Positions 8,996-18,558 of a stretch of 64,000 bases of DNA are shown here, in pieces. Numbering within the stretch: the stretch's first letter is position 1; each line of letters starts with the position of its first letter. This stretch comes from Candidatus Methanomethylophilaceae archaeon. GTDB taxonomy: Archaea > Thermoplasmatota > Thermoplasmata > Methanomassiliicoccales > Methanomethylophilaceae. The stretch lies in NCBI GenBank assembly GCA_017540825.1, contig JAFYAH010000025.1, positions 1-64,000 of the forward strand, written 5' to 3'. Made by a program: the position numbers and the translations under genes. The notes below the pieces were generated by a model that was given only the letters and a program-made list of their open reading frames with translations, did no database searches and was not told where the DNA came from.

Positions 8996-9993
8996 CGCTC
9001 CACTTCCGCTTCCGCCGCCTTCCTGCGGAACACCGTCCTCAGCTCGCTCAGGACGGCGGAAGTCAGCGCGTCCATGTTCTCGCCCGTCTGGGCGGAGAAG
9101 CACATGCGCCCGCTGCCCGTCTTCATGATGTCGCACTTGCTCTCGGCGACGATGATGGGGACCCCCTGGAACCCGTCCTCTATGTTCTTGAGAAGCTTCT
9201 CCTGCACGTCCTTCCCGAACCCGCAGGTCTCGGAGGGGTCGACGACGAACAGCATGACGTCCGTCAGGTATCTCAGGGCGAGCACGGCCTGCTTCTCTAT
9301 GTCGTTCCTCTCGTCGAAGGTCCTGTCCAGCAGTCCGGGGGTGTCCACGACCTGGTACTTCCTCCATTCGTCCTCCATGTGACCAACGATTATCCCCTTG
9401 GTGGTGAACGGGTAGGGGGCTATCTGGGGGGCTGCGGTGGAGAGCACTGTGACGAGGTTGCTCTTCCCCACGTTGGGGAATCCCGCGACCACCAGGGTAG
9501 GGACGGCCGAGTCTATCGCCGGGATCCTCTTCAGCTTGTCCCTCGCGTCCTGAAGGAACTCCAGGTCGTCGGATATCCTGTCCACGTACGACTTCATCCT
9601 ACCGTAGAAGCTCTTGCGCAGGGACTCCACTATGGCTGGGTCCTTGGTCTTCCTTATGTCCCTCAGGGAGTCGTTCTTGAGCTTGTCCACCCTCGTGGCG
9701 CACCAGTTCACGGCGCCGAGGGCCTTCTTGTACCTGTCGATCCCGATGAGTATGTCCGCCAGCTCAGGGAAGAAGTCGTCCTTCTTGTCCATCCTCGGGA
9801 ATCTCTGAACGTACGTCGATAGCGCGGTGACGACGATGTCCCCGGATGCGGTGACCTTCGCCAGCGCGGTCTTCTTGCGCGTGTCCAGCGCGTTCGTGCC
9901 GTTCTTGGAGATCTTGGATGCCCTGTGGAACGCCTTCTCCATGAGCTCATCAGCCGACAGCACAGTGGGTACCTTGTAATCCATTCCGGCCAT
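8935..9993 (-). CDS. NOG1-like GTPase
   Basis: About 352 residues. A helical N-terminal domain (to about residue 165) precedes a GTPase domain with G1 AGFPNVGKSNL, G3 DTPGLLD, G4-like ESKCD and the FTTKGI switch, all as in the NOG1/OBG branch of translation-linked GTPases. NOG1 proteins act in large-subunit assembly in eukaryotes; the archaeal role is inferred. Starts MAGMDYKVP at 9993 (or 9984). The mRNA likely begins from a TATA-like TTTAAATC near 10,050 on this strand. The 3' end overlaps the DP2 start by 61 bases. Confidence 0.85.
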   Translation of the reverse strand: MAGMDYKVPTVLSADELMEKAFHRASKISKNGTNALDTRKKTALAKVTASGDIVVTALSTYVQRFPRMDKKDDFFPELADILIGIDRYKKALGAVNWCATRVDKLKNDSLRDIRKTKDPAIVESLRKSFYGRMKSYVDRISDDLEFLQDARDKLKRIPAIDSAVPTLVVAGFPNVGKSNLVTVLSTAAPQIAPYPFTTKGIIVGHMEDEWRKYQVVDTPGLLDRTFDERNDIEKQAVLALRYLTDVMLFVVDPSETCGFGKDVQEKLLKNIEDGFQGVPIIVAESKCDIMKTGSGRMCFSAQTGENMDALTSAVLSELRTVFRRKAAEAEVERWQGPLPARRWRATSPTSSP

Positions 9994-10091
9994 GCGTTCT
10001 CCATCCTGTTCTCGGATTAAACCTTTAGCGGTCGAAGTTATAGATGATTTAAAACCAGTACTGAGATTTTCCCAGAATAATAAGCATAACC

Positions 10092-10793
10092 TCAATGGTA
10101 GAATGTTTTGACTCTCCCCTCTATCTCCGCGAGAAATGTGTCATATGACAATTCCTTAACTGGTTCCTCGATTTTTCCAGTTATCGGTTCTACAACGACG
10201 AACCAAACTGCGCCATAAATGTTTTCACGACGAAGTCTTTCGCACATAATTCTGAAACGGTCTATGTAACTCGTGTTTTCGAACACTGGATCGAAATCAA
10301 AATGATGGCTCGTTAGTTTTTTGCAATTGGAACTGGATTCAGAATCTTTCTTGACTATGAGGGCATACGCCATTAGTGGTGGTGTAACATGATTGATGAG
10401 GCCGCGGTCATTCGCATATTTGGCATCTATGGCCTCCCCGATTGCTTCTTCAACACGATTATTGATATTGTTTCCATAGGAACCAGAAATTGATTTCAGT
10501 TCAATGCCAGTGATGAGCTGACTGTCTTTGAATGCAAGAACATCCCATTTTTTAATGGCTCTGAACCATCCAGGAATATCGACGTTTTTATTTCCAGCGT
10601 ATATGGAATTTTTGTCAACACCCATATTTTCAAGCTCCAAAACTATATGTGATGCAATTTCATCCATATGTTTACCAGAAGTAACCTGAGAACGGAGACC
10701 AATGTCCACTGTTCCTTTTTCAATTTGTAGGTCTCCGGCTTGTTTACGAAGATCATACGACCTCAGTAATGCCCGTTTCATACCTTCTCTCAT
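10092..10793 (-). CDS. Type II restriction endonuclease, XhoI/PaeR7I family
   Basis: A 233-residue protein whose central region closely follows XhoI/PaeR7I: GKHMDE near the N-terminus, GWFRAIKKWDVLAF, then IELKSISGSYGNNINNRVEEA, which contains the PD-(D/E)xK-type catalytic ELK, then GASYLTRY-like SYIDRFRIMCERL. The enzymes I recall in this family cut CTCGAG, so that specificity is inferred. Base composition is clearly AT-richer than the flanking genes, which points to recent transfer. It overlaps the upstream methyltransferase by 41 bases, a usual arrangement for restriction-modification pairs. Confidence 0.88.
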   Translation of the reverse strand: MREGMKRALLRSYDLRKQAGDLQIEKGTVDIGLRSQVTSGKHMDEIASHIVLELENMGVDKNSIYAGNKNVDIPGWFRAIKKWDVLAFKDSQLITGIELKSISGSYGNNINNRVEEAIGEAIDAKYANDRGLINHVTPPLMAYALIVKKDSESSSNCKKLTSHHFDFDPVFENTSYIDRFRIMCERLRRENIYGAVWFVVVEPITGKIEEPVKELSYDTFLAEIEGRVKTFYH

Positions 10794-12399
10794 TTGTAAT
10801 GCTCCTCCTGTCTAGCAGTTTTTTCATGCAAGCTGTTGCTAATTTCCTATCTCTGGTTTCGAATGCCAGTTTAAAACCGGATTTATCTGTACCATCGAGA
10901 TCTTCTGGATAAGGTAAATGCAACATACGCAGGTACTGTGCCTGACAACGCAAAGTGTTTCCGCGCATCTTTACTCCGATGGCATCTATAAATGACTCCA
11001 CCTGATTCGACATTAAGATGCCACCAAGCACTTTGAGATCCCATTTATCAGATGAGAGCCAATACATATTGTGACTGGGATAATAGTTGCCGTCGTCATA
11101 GTATGGGTCGGGATGTTTTGACATGTCTTGCAAGATTAGTTTCGGTGTAGATTGTAGTAATGGATTAACTTTATCTATAGTACGATACCAATTTGAAACA
11201 TTTTTCTTTGCAATATGCCTTTTCATCAAAGAATCTTTGTGGGATTCGAAATAATTGCGAGTAAGTGGATATTGATCCAAATCTATCAATTCCCCTTGGT
11301 TGTTCCAGGGATTAATGAGCCAATGAATAGCAGAGGGTGGAACCAAACCATTCGTTATGTCCTCTTTCTTGATTATAGGAAGCATTCTTTCGGATTCAAC
11401 TAAACCTTTACAAGTGGTGATGAATACCTTGTCTCTGCCTGTAGCGAGTCCTATGCCGATTTTCACCCCGCTGTCTTCTATGGTAGGAAATAAAGAGGTG
11501 AAAACCTTAATCAAGCCTATTTTTTCGGCATTCGCAAGCGGCCAAGGATTACTACCGCTAATTGACATTTCAGATACTGTAAATTTGTTACTTGAACGAT
11601 GGCCACACACGAGAGCATGTTTGAAATCTGCTACATCGGAAGGCCCGAAATCATCGCAACAAACTGCATATCTGCATTTTGTATCACTTTTCATACCTAT
11701 CATAATGATGGCAGGATATGCGGAGACCTCCGACTCAAAAGCATTTACACCATGCATGCGACATATAAGTTCCATGCTGAACCTTTCAGTTATAAATTTT
11801 CTCAAGTGGCTGCCATATTTGTTTTGCATCCAGCGATCGGCACATATAAAACATAATTTGCCTGATGAAGAAAGACTACGCAATCCGTTTTCAATGAATC
11901 CTACAAATAAATCTGTTCCCAATGTAACAGTTTCTAATTTATTTGCATAGTTGTGGCGTGATTCGATTGATAATTCTTCGGATCTAATGTAGGGCGGATT
12001 GCCTAAAACAATATCGAAATCGCTATAGGAATTGAGAAGAAAATCCTCTGATACAATCCAAGATGTTGCGAGAGATTTGGCGTCAGATTGAGAGAAACCC
12101 TCGGAAACAAGCACCTCTTCTATATTATCCCTACAAATTTTAGCACTATGTTCATCGATATCGATGCCAAGGATGCAATCGTAAAGGGATTCGATTGAGC
12201 GATGATGAATAAAGACAGAATTGCAAAGCCGTTTTACTATGGGTATGATGAACGCACCGCATCCACAGGACGGTTCAAGTACCTTCAAAGTCGAGAGGTC
12301 ACGATCAACAGTATAGCCTATTTCATCAAGCATTAGCTCTACAATCCATGTTTTTGTGTAGACCGCTCCTCCTGGATAATGCATGTTCGAAGAAAGCAT
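10753..12399 (-). CDS. DNA adenine-N6 methyltransferase of the XhoI/PaeR7I-type system
   Basis: A 548-residue methyltransferase. Motif X/I lies near the N-terminus (YTKTWIVELMLDEIG, then LEPSCGCGAFIIPIV), the acidic motif II is GIDIDEHSA, and the catalytic motif IV is DIVLGNPPYIRSEE, the NPPY signature of adenine-N6 enzymes. The C-terminal half (with YYPSHNMYWLSSDKWDLKV and AQYLRMLHLPYP) looks like a TaqI/Eco57I-type specificity domain. It protects host DNA from the adjacent nuclease. AT-rich like its partner. The start at 12,399 has a TATA-like stretch (ATATACTG on this strand) about 10 bases upstream, so an in-frame later ATG (MHYPGG) is also possible. Confidence 0.9.
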   Translation of the reverse strand: MLSSNMHYPGGAVYTKTWIVELMLDEIGYTVDRDLSTLKVLEPSCGCGAFIIPIVKRLCNSVFIHHRSIESLYDCILGIDIDEHSAKICRDNIEEVLVSEGFSQSDAKSLATSWIVSEDFLLNSYSDFDIVLGNPPYIRSEELSIESRHNYANKLETVTLGTDLFVGFIENGLRSLSSSGKLCFICADRWMQNKYGSHLRKFITERFSMELICRMHGVNAFESEVSAYPAIIMIGMKSDTKCRYAVCCDDFGPSDVADFKHALVCGHRSSNKFTVSEMSISGSNPWPLANAEKIGLIKVFTSLFPTIEDSGVKIGIGLATGRDKVFITTCKGLVESERMLPIIKKEDITNGLVPPSAIHWLINPWNNQGELIDLDQYPLTRNYFESHKDSLMKRHIAKKNVSNWYRTIDKVNPLLQSTPKLILQDMSKHPDPYYDDGNYYPSHNMYWLSSDKWDLKVLGGILMSNQVESFIDAIGVKMRGNTLRCQAQYLRMLHLPYPEDLDGTDKSGFKLAFETRDRKLATACMKKLLDRRSITNERRYETGITEVV

Positions 12400-12570
12400 T
12401 ATCAGTATATCATCCCTTGCAGAAGTATTCGTATAGTTTACGATAGCAATCGGAAGTCATGTAGTGTCTATCGTATGGTATTCTATTGAGGTCCTTCAGG
12501 AAGTGTGATCGTCAATGTAAGGTATACTGTAATAGGAGGTGTCTCTGATGTGTGAGTCCAATAGTCAAGA

Positions 12571-12705
12571 GTGAATAGGCGTCTAACATACAAGCATCTA
12601 AGAATGTTTTACAACAGGAAAGGGCGTAAGAGATGGTTCCGAGAGTTTATGGCTAAAGATATTACATTGCTGAACAACTATAAAAGAAAGCCGAAGCAAT
12701 TATGA
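12571..12705 (+). pseudogene. Possible remnant of a small basic protein
   Basis: A 44-codon frame from GTG 12,571 to TGA 12,705 (an inner ATG at 12,604), rich in arginine and lysine: it includes FYNRKGRKRWFREFMAKD and ends NYKRKPKQL. The charge pattern resembles pieces of transposases or integrases, but I cannot name a family. No ribosome binding site is evident. It may be degraded mobile DNA or noise. Confidence 0.2.
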
Positions 12706-12817
12706 CGGGGAACATGATATATAAATAAGATACTGAATATATTTACGTTATTTGAATCGTGCCTATCCCGTGGGACACACGATGTTCGTAGAGCACTCTG
12801 TTGGATTTTGTTCAGGA

Positions 12818-12848
12818 GGACCAGATGGAGGACGTCCTCCCCTGGTCC
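12818..12848. terminator. Long hairpin after the lamin-tail protein gene
   Basis: GGACCAG (12,818-12,824) pairs with CTGGTCC (12,842-12,848) and encloses the palindrome GGAGGACGTCCTCC. It lies 10 bases past the stop of the minus-strand gene ending at 12,859, so it is probably a 3' end or stability element of that mRNA. Confidence 0.6.
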
Positions 12849-12858
12849 AGAAGCGTTT

Positions 12859-15800
12859 TTACCATTTCACCGTGGCCTTGATCAGCCACAGGTCGTGGTC
12901 CATCTTGGAGTCCGCCCTTATGCCGTCCGGTATCCCCCCGAGGGGGCAGCCGCGTATGACCAGGCCGAACGTCGCCTCCGGTCTCCCGGCTTCGTCTCCG
13001 AAGATCCCGGAGATCGACGCGAGGTTCGTGCGGAACACGGCTTCTAGGTTGGCCTCCGGCAGGTCCATCCCGATCTTCAGCAGGTCGGGCATCCCGACCC
13101 TCGCATGGATGCCCACCTCGAGGTCCACGTCCTCCATGAACGCCTTCCCGAGGGAGATCGAGTACGGGTTGTCCATCCCAAGCAGCATCTCCTCCAGCTT
13201 CCCGGCAACGAATTTCAGGCAGTCCTCGGCCAGCTGGGAGTCCGTGCGCAGGGCGACCCTGAACCCTCCCTTCGCCGTGGAGGTCAGGTCGGCGACGTCC
13301 ACCGAGACGTACACGGACGCCTCGACCACGCATCCGCACACCTTGTCAATCACCCCGTCCACCGTGTGGAACACCAGCCTCTCCGTGAACCTCCCCAGGG
13401 ATTCGGTGTCGGTGATCTCGCCTATGTCGCCGAAGGCCTCCTGCACGGCTTCCCATGCTATGTCTTTCAGGTCTCCCGCGGAGATGGCCGCCTGCATGCG
13501 CCCGCCGTTGCTGGAGCCTCTGGTGCCCTTGGACAGCACCCATTCCGTCGACCCGTCGAACTCCCTGTGCCAGGTCTTCTCGTCGTTGTCGCCGTCCCTC
13601 AGGGTGGGGGTCTTGTCGACCACCGCCCCGTCCGGGTCCTTAAGCGTTATCGCCTCCCCGGAGCGGGTGTACTTGCCGGAGGAGTTCACCAGCAGGAACG
13701 TCGGCTCGACGTCCATGGCCTCTCCCGGCGCGATCGAGCCGGACAGGGCCATCACCTTCGTCTTCCAGTCGGAGGAAGCCGTGAGGGTGTAGCCGTCCAG
13801 GTCTATGGTGGACTCGGTGTTGTTGTACAGCTCTATCCACTCGTTCCCCCTGTCCTCGCCGGAGGGGTTGGACTCGAGCTCGTTTATCAGCAGCCCGAAC
13901 TTGATGGGAGCGCTGTACTTCAGGCTGAACCCCGCGTCCACCTCCGCCTTCGCCCCCAGGATCGGGAGGGGGATGTTGGACAGGGCCTCCCCGACGCCAG
14001 GCACGTCGGACAGCCTCAGGCCCATCTCGTGGTATTCGACCAGCTCCGGCAGGGATATGTTCACCGCCACCTTCCCGGCGCGGCCGTCCACGGTCAGGAG
14101 GTGCTTGCCGTTCTTCATGAACGGGTCCAGCCTGACCTTCACCTTCCACGGCGTCCTCCCGTCCTCCCCCGGGTCGACGATGCTCCCGAACCCGAAGAAC
14201 CGCACGTCGTCCGCCTCTATCCCTCCGGTCGTCTTCAGGGTGACTCCTGCGGTGACCGTGCGGCCCTCCTTGACCGTCGACAGCTCAAGGGTGAACAGGG
14301 TCTTGGTCTTCCCCATCAGGGACACGGCGTCCGTGGTTATCTTCAGGTCGTATCCCAGGAGGCTCATGGACACCGACTGCTTCCCGAACCCGATGCTTAT
14401 CCCGAAGCTCTCCGCCAGCTCCCTGAAGACGGGCTCCAGGCAGGACTCCGCCCACTTCGCGATGGCCTCCAGGGGGACGATGACGTCCTCGTACAGCTCT
14501 TCAATGTACGCAGACACGTACCTGGCCGCTTCCGAAACCTTGTCGCCGACGGCAGCCATGACCTTCTTGAGGACTTCCATCACCTTCTTCAGAGGCTCCA
14601 GGACAGGCTCCAGCAGCGGCAGGGCATTCTCCCAGAGGTCGGTCAGGACGGTGCAGCTGGGGCCGTACTCCACGCCGGCGAGGGCCCATCCGCTGGAGAC
14701 GACGACGTCGAAGCTCACGGACACCGGGAAATCCCCAGAAACCAGGCAGGACCTCGATCCCATGGAGGATGACATCGTCCCAGTCCCGGAGATCTCGTAC
14801 CTGACGTCGTCGGAGAGGGAGACGCTCAGCACCGTGACGTATCCGGCCATGGAGCCGTCCTCGAACCCGACAGAGTGGACGCACCTCTCCTGGGCTATCC
14901 TGGGGCCGGAGACCTGGGGGGACGTCGCTATCGAAGCCTCCAGCCTCTCGTACGACACCCCTCCTTCCGCCCTCTCCACGTCGAAGGCGCCCATGCCGGG
15001 AAGGCTGGCGACCTCTCCGCAGGCGTTCATGTCGCATGCCGACAGCATCTCCTCGCACATCAGCCGGAGCCGCTTTCCGACCAGGTCCGGGACCTTCAGC
15101 GAGCCCATGCCGACGGCGCACGCCTTGACGATAGCCCATTCCACGAACCCTCCGCGCCATTCCGGCATCTCGGCCGGGCTCTCGAACACCTTCATGTCGT
15201 CGTAGACCTTCGAGCGGTACGCCTCCAGGGCGGCCCTGTACGCCTCTCCGGACATCATCGACTCGGCCTCTTCCGGCGAGAAGGCCTCCGCCAGCGCCGA
15301 TCTGGCTCTGGACTCGAACTCCGCCTCCAGGACGTACGACCCTCTGTCCTCGAACAGCGCCGCGCAGACGGCTCCGCACAGCGGGTCGGAAACCCCGGCA
15401 TCGAGGACGGCGGAGGGCAAGGCCTCCCTGATGCCGTCGTCGAAGGCATCCAGCGCGGCGCTCACGGCTTCCAGGAGGGAGTCCGCGAACCTCCTCTCGT
15501 CGTGGGGGTCGGCCTCCACCACGACCTGTCCCAGCCCCTTGTCCTCGGCCAGCTGGAGGGCGGAAGCTCTCAGGACCGTCCTCAGCTGCTCCTTCAGCCA
15601 GCTCCTCTCGCTCTCGAAGCTGGTCCTGAAGCTCTTGATCCATTCCGTCTCCAGCACGTCCCTGGCGGGGTTCTCGAACTCCACCCTCTTCCCGTCTACT
15701 TCCAGGACGGTGGACCCCGATCCCGGGAACCTGTACCCGTCCTCGCCTATCCCGTTGATCTCCATGACCGCCTTCAGGTAGGGCGAGGCGTCGAACGGGC

Positions 15801-16767
15801 TCTCCCCCTTGACGAAGGAGAGGATGGCCATCTGCGCGTCTCTCAAGGCCTTCCTGCTGCTTTGCAGGGCGTCCAGGAACGCATCCCCGTACAGGTAGTC
15901 GTACCACTTGATCGCGAGGTCGTCGGCGAGGCTGGACATAGCCTGCGCGTATGCGGCCTGAAGGTCCAGGCGCACGCTCCCGCCGTCGGATATAAGCGCC
16001 TCCGCCGGATCCACTAACTGCTCCAGCGCCATTCCGCCGTCGCGGAAGCATATCGCTTTCAGTATCTCCATCGACGAGCCGTAGGCGTCGAGGACGTCCT
16101 GCTTCGTGAGTATCTTGTCGGTGCCGGCCCTGCCGTAGGCGTCCAGCGCCCCGTATCCGTTCAGCACGCGCACCTGGGCCAGGTTGGTCAGCTGGTACGC
16201 CATCATCTCTGACAGGGACACCGACCCTTCCGAGGCCATCCTCTCGAACAGGGACCCCTGCTCCAGGGCCAGCGGCAGGGTGCAGCTGCTGTCCGTGGAG
16301 ACCTCTATGCTGGACTCGGCATGCCCGAAGCCCGTGCTCAGCCTGACGTTCACGTCCCCGGTGGCCTTCAGGTAGGCCGGCACGCATCCTTCTCCGGACG
16401 CGGCCCTCAGCGGCTGCACCCCGAGCTCCAGGTCGTAGGAGACCAGCTCTGCGCAGGCCCCGTTGTCGGCTATCGGGAACTGGTACTCGAGCCAGTCCTT
16501 GGCCTTCTCGTCGAACTCGGCCATCCTCTCGTCGATGCTCCCCGCGCCGTTCACCGAGACGTCCCGTATCACTTCTGCCAGGCCCCTGTTGACGTGGGTC
16601 CTTATGCCTTCCAGGGCGTCGTCCAGGGTCCGGGCGTCCATCTCGACGTTGCGCGCCTCTTCCGAAGCCCTCTCGTAGTCGGCGGCCAGCGCTCCGCAAG
16701 CAACGGAGGCCACCAGTATCATTACGGCGATGACCGCGAACGGCATCGCTCCGCTTCTGCTCTTCAT
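12859..16767 (-). CDS. Giant secreted protein with lamin-tail domain
   Basis: A protein of 1,302 residues. MKSRSGAMPFAVIAVMILVA begins a hydrophobic N-terminal segment that either anchors or exports the rest. Residues ~45-480 are charged, largely helical (many DALEGIR- or ALDAFDD-like runs), the middle is beta-rich, and about 960-1,075 form a lamin-tail domain (INELESNPSGEDRGNEWIEL, then the DLDGYTL turn). There is no C-terminal anchor, so the N-terminal helix probably holds it in the membrane, with the bulk outside. The N-terminus recalls uncharacterised euryarchaeal proteins linked to type IV pilus-like loci, but no pilus genes are nearby. Start at 16,767 chosen because the signal-like segment follows immediately. 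Confidence 0.6.
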   Translation of the reverse strand: MKSRSGAMPFAVIAVMILVASVACGALAADYERASEEARNVEMDARTLDDALEGIRTHVNRGLAEVIRDVSVNGAGSIDERMAEFDEKAKDWLEYQFPIADNGACAELVSYDLELGVQPLRAASGEGCVPAYLKATGDVNVRLSTGFGHAESSIEVSTDSSCTLPLALEQGSLFERMASEGSVSLSEMMAYQLTNLAQVRVLNGYGALDAYGRAGTDKILTKQDVLDAYGSSMEILKAICFRDGGMALEQLVDPAEALISDGGSVRLDLQAAYAQAMSSLADDLAIKWYDYLYGDAFLDALQSSRKALRDAQMAILSFVKGESPFDASPYLKAVMEINGIGEDGYRFPGSGSTVLEVDGKRVEFENPARDVLETEWIKSFRTSFESERSWLKEQLRTVLRASALQLAEDKGLGQVVVEADPHDERRFADSLLEAVSAALDAFDDGIREALPSAVLDAGVSDPLCGAVCAALFEDRGSYVLEAEFESRARSALAEAFSPEEAESMMSGEAYRAALEAYRSKVYDDMKVFESPAEMPEWRGGFVEWAIVKACAVGMGSLKVPDLVGKRLRLMCEEMLSACDMNACGEVASLPGMGAFDVERAEGGVSYERLEASIATSPQVSGPRIAQERCVHSVGFEDGSMAGYVTVLSVSLSDDVRYEISGTGTMSSSMGSRSCLVSGDFPVSVSFDVVVSSGWALAGVEYGPSCTVLTDLWENALPLLEPVLEPLKKVMEVLKKVMAAVGDKVSEAARYVSAYIEELYEDVIVPLEAIAKWAESCLEPVFRELAESFGISIGFGKQSVSMSLLGYDLKITTDAVSLMGKTKTLFTLELSTVKEGRTVTAGVTLKTTGGIEADDVRFFGFGSIVDPGEDGRTPWKVKVRLDPFMKNGKHLLTVDGRAGKVAVNISLPELVEYHEMGLRLSDVPGVGEALSNIPLPILGAKAEVDAGFSLKYSAPIKFGLLINELESNPSGEDRGNEWIELYNNTESTIDLDGYTLTASSDWKTKVMALSGSIAPGEAMDVEPTFLLVNSSGKYTRSGEAITLKDPDGAVVDKTPTLRDGDNDEKTWHREFDGSTEWVLSKGTRGSSNGGRMQAAISAGDLKDIAWEAVQEAFGDIGEITDTESLGRFTERLVFHTVDGVIDKVCGCVVEASVYVSVDVADLTSTAKGGFRVALRTDSQLAEDCLKFVAGKLEEMLLGMDNPYSISLGKAFMEDVDLEVGIHARVGMPDLLKIGMDLPEANLEAVFRTNLASISGIFGDEAGRPEATFGLVIRGCPLGGIPDGIRADSKMDHDLWLIKATVKW

Positions 16768-16890
16768 GAGGGCGCTCTCGACTCGGCAGGTTATAATCAG
16801 GGCCTGTGCATGCACGCTAACGACCGGAGCATCGCCCTCTCCGGATTTGTTTCGGATAAGCCGAAGTAAAATGCTGGCTTGGTACTACCT

Positions 16891-16931
16891 TTTTTTATAG
16901 AATCAGCGCAGTCGTATCCTTGTTAGGTACC
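16891..16931 (+). promoter_or_regulatory. Promoter of the tetraether-lipid operon
   Basis: TTTTTTTATAG at 16,890-16,900 is a good archaeal TATA box. It predicts transcription start near 16,922 and a leader of only about 10 bases before the ATG at 16,932, with no clear Shine-Dalgarno, so translation is probably leaderless-type. Confidence 0.55.
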
Positions 16932-18554
16932 ATGTCAATCACTTCAAGAGATTATGCTGGCGGGACCGGGCTCCCTAAGAAGACGAGGTCGCTCTGCCCC
17001 GAATGCGGGAAGATCCTCGAGGCAACCATCCTGGCCAAGGACGGCAAGGTCGTCATGGAGAAGGAGTGCCCCGTGCATGGAAAGTTCAGCGACATCTACT
17101 GGTCCGACGTGGACTTCTATCTTAAAGCGGAGAAGTTCGCGCACGACGGGGTGGGCCTCCACAACCCGTGCGACAAGACCCTCGCGGAAGGCGAGGACGA
17201 CACCGTCCACATAGTGATAGACGGGAACAGGATAGACATGCTCTCCTGCACGGCCATAGCCAACGTGGACCTCACCAACAGGTGCAACATGAACTGCCCC
17301 ATCTGCTTCGCCAACGCGAACCACCAGGGGTACGTCTACGAGCCCACCTTCGAGCAGGTCCACGACATGCTCGTCGCGCTGAGGTCCGAGGAGCCCATAA
17401 AGTGCACCGCGGTCCAGTTCGCCGGAGGCGAGCCCACCGTCTACGACAGGTTCATCGACGCCATAGCCGACGCGAAGGCCCTCAAGTTCGCCCAGATCCA
17501 GGTCGCCACCAACGGGATAAAGTTCGCCAAGGACTACGAGTTCCTCAAGGCCGCAAAGATGGCAGGGATGAACACCATCTACCTCCAGTTCGACAGCCTC
17601 AACGACGACGTCTACATCCGCTCCAGGGCCAGGAAGATGGTCGACATCAAGATGAAGGTCATCGAGAACTGCAGGAGGCTCAACGAGGAGGGGCTCCACA
17701 GCCCTTCGATCGTCCTGGTCCCCGTGGTCGTCACCGGGATGAACGACAACGAGATAGGCGACATAGTCAAGTTCGCCTTCGAGAACTCCGACGTCATCAG
17801 GGGAGTGAACTTCCAGCCCGTCGCGTTCACCGGGCGCGTCACCCAGGAGGAGGTCTCCAAGGGAAGGTTCACCCTGCCCGACCTCATCAGGTGCGTCGAG
17901 GAGCAGACCGGGTACGCCAACAGGGACGACTGGTACCCCGTCCCCGTGGTCGCTCCCATATCCAAGTTCGCCTCGTCGTTCCTCGGCGAGAACAAGGTCA
18001 CCTTCACCACCCATCCCCACTGCGGGATCGCCACCTACCTCTTCCAGGACGAGAAGGGCAACGTCGTCCCGTTCCCGAGGTTCGTGGACATCGAGAGGTT
18101 CTCCAGCGAGCTAGACAAGATCGCGGACAAGACCGAGGACTCCAAGTTCAAGAAGCTGTATGCGCTGAAGCTCGTCAAGCTCCTCAACTCCTGCGTGGAC
18201 GAGAGCAAGATGCCGGAAGGCCTCACCAAGATGAAGTTCGTGAAGATGATCTCCAGCGTCATGGGCGACAAGTCCAAGGAGACTCTCGCGGCGTTCTCCT
18301 GGAAGATGATGCTGATCTGCGGCATGCACTTCCAGGACAGCTACAACTACGATGTGGAGAGGGTTAGGCGCTGCGGCGTCCACTACGTCACCCCGGACTG
18401 CCGCATCATACCCTTCTGCGCCTACAACAGCGGGCCCGAGTTCCGCAAGGCCGTGGAGGATCAGTTCTCCGTTCCTCTGGAGGAGTGGAAGAAGACCCAC
18501 GCGGACCAGGCCAAGGAGCTCGCGGAAGCCCTTATAGTTCCCAAGGACGAGTGA
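16932..18554 (+). CDS. tes: Radical SAM tetraether lipid synthase (Tes, MJ0619 family)
   Basis: A 540-residue radical SAM enzyme. The N-terminus has the Tes-type zinc/iron motif (SLCPECGKILEATI, then KECPVHGKF). The SAM-cluster motif CNMNCPICFA is at about residue 115, preceded by the LTN segment; AGGEPTVYD is the GGE SAM-binding motif. Further conserved cysteines lie in the C-terminal part (HPHCGIATY, RRCGVHYVTPDCRIIPFC), where Tes holds extra Fe-S clusters. Tes joins two archaeol lipids tail to tail through unreactive methyl carbons, making GDGT tetraethers. Ferredoxin and geranylgeranyl reductase follow directly, as in the Methanosarcina acetivorans MA1486-MA1484 region, which supports the call. 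Confidence 0.88.
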   Translation: MSITSRDYAGGTGLPKKTRSLCPECGKILEATILAKDGKVVMEKECPVHGKFSDIYWSDVDFYLKAEKFAHDGVGLHNPCDKTLAEGEDDTVHIVIDGNRIDMLSCTAIANVDLTNRCNMNCPICFANANHQGYVYEPTFEQVHDMLVALRSEEPIKCTAVQFAGGEPTVYDRFIDAIADAKALKFAQIQVATNGIKFAKDYEFLKAAKMAGMNTIYLQFDSLNDDVYIRSRARKMVDIKMKVIENCRRLNEEGLHSPSIVLVPVVVTGMNDNEIGDIVKFAFENSDVIRGVNFQPVAFTGRVTQEEVSKGRFTLPDLIRCVEEQTGYANRDDWYPVPVVAPISKFASSFLGENKVTFTTHPHCGIATYLFQDEKGNVVPFPRFVDIERFSSELDKIADKTEDSKFKKLYALKLVKLLNSCVDESKMPEGLTKMKFVKMISSVMGDKSKETLAAFSWKMMLICGMHFQDSYNYDVERVRRCGVHYVTPDCRIIPFCAYNSGPEFRKAVEDQFSVPLEEWKKTHADQAKELAEALIVPKDE

Positions 18555-18558
18555 TATC

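Larger units (their letters stand above)
12400..12858. other. AT-rich intergenic stretch beside the restriction-modification pair
   Basis: About 460 bases without a convincing gene. Composition matches the AT-rich restriction-modification genes up to about 12,760, then returns to normal, so this is probably the border of the acquired island. It contains TATA-like stretches (for example ATATATAAATAAG near 12,718) and one short basic open frame described separately. I saw no terminal inverted repeats or tRNA remnant marking an attachment site. Confidence 0.5.
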
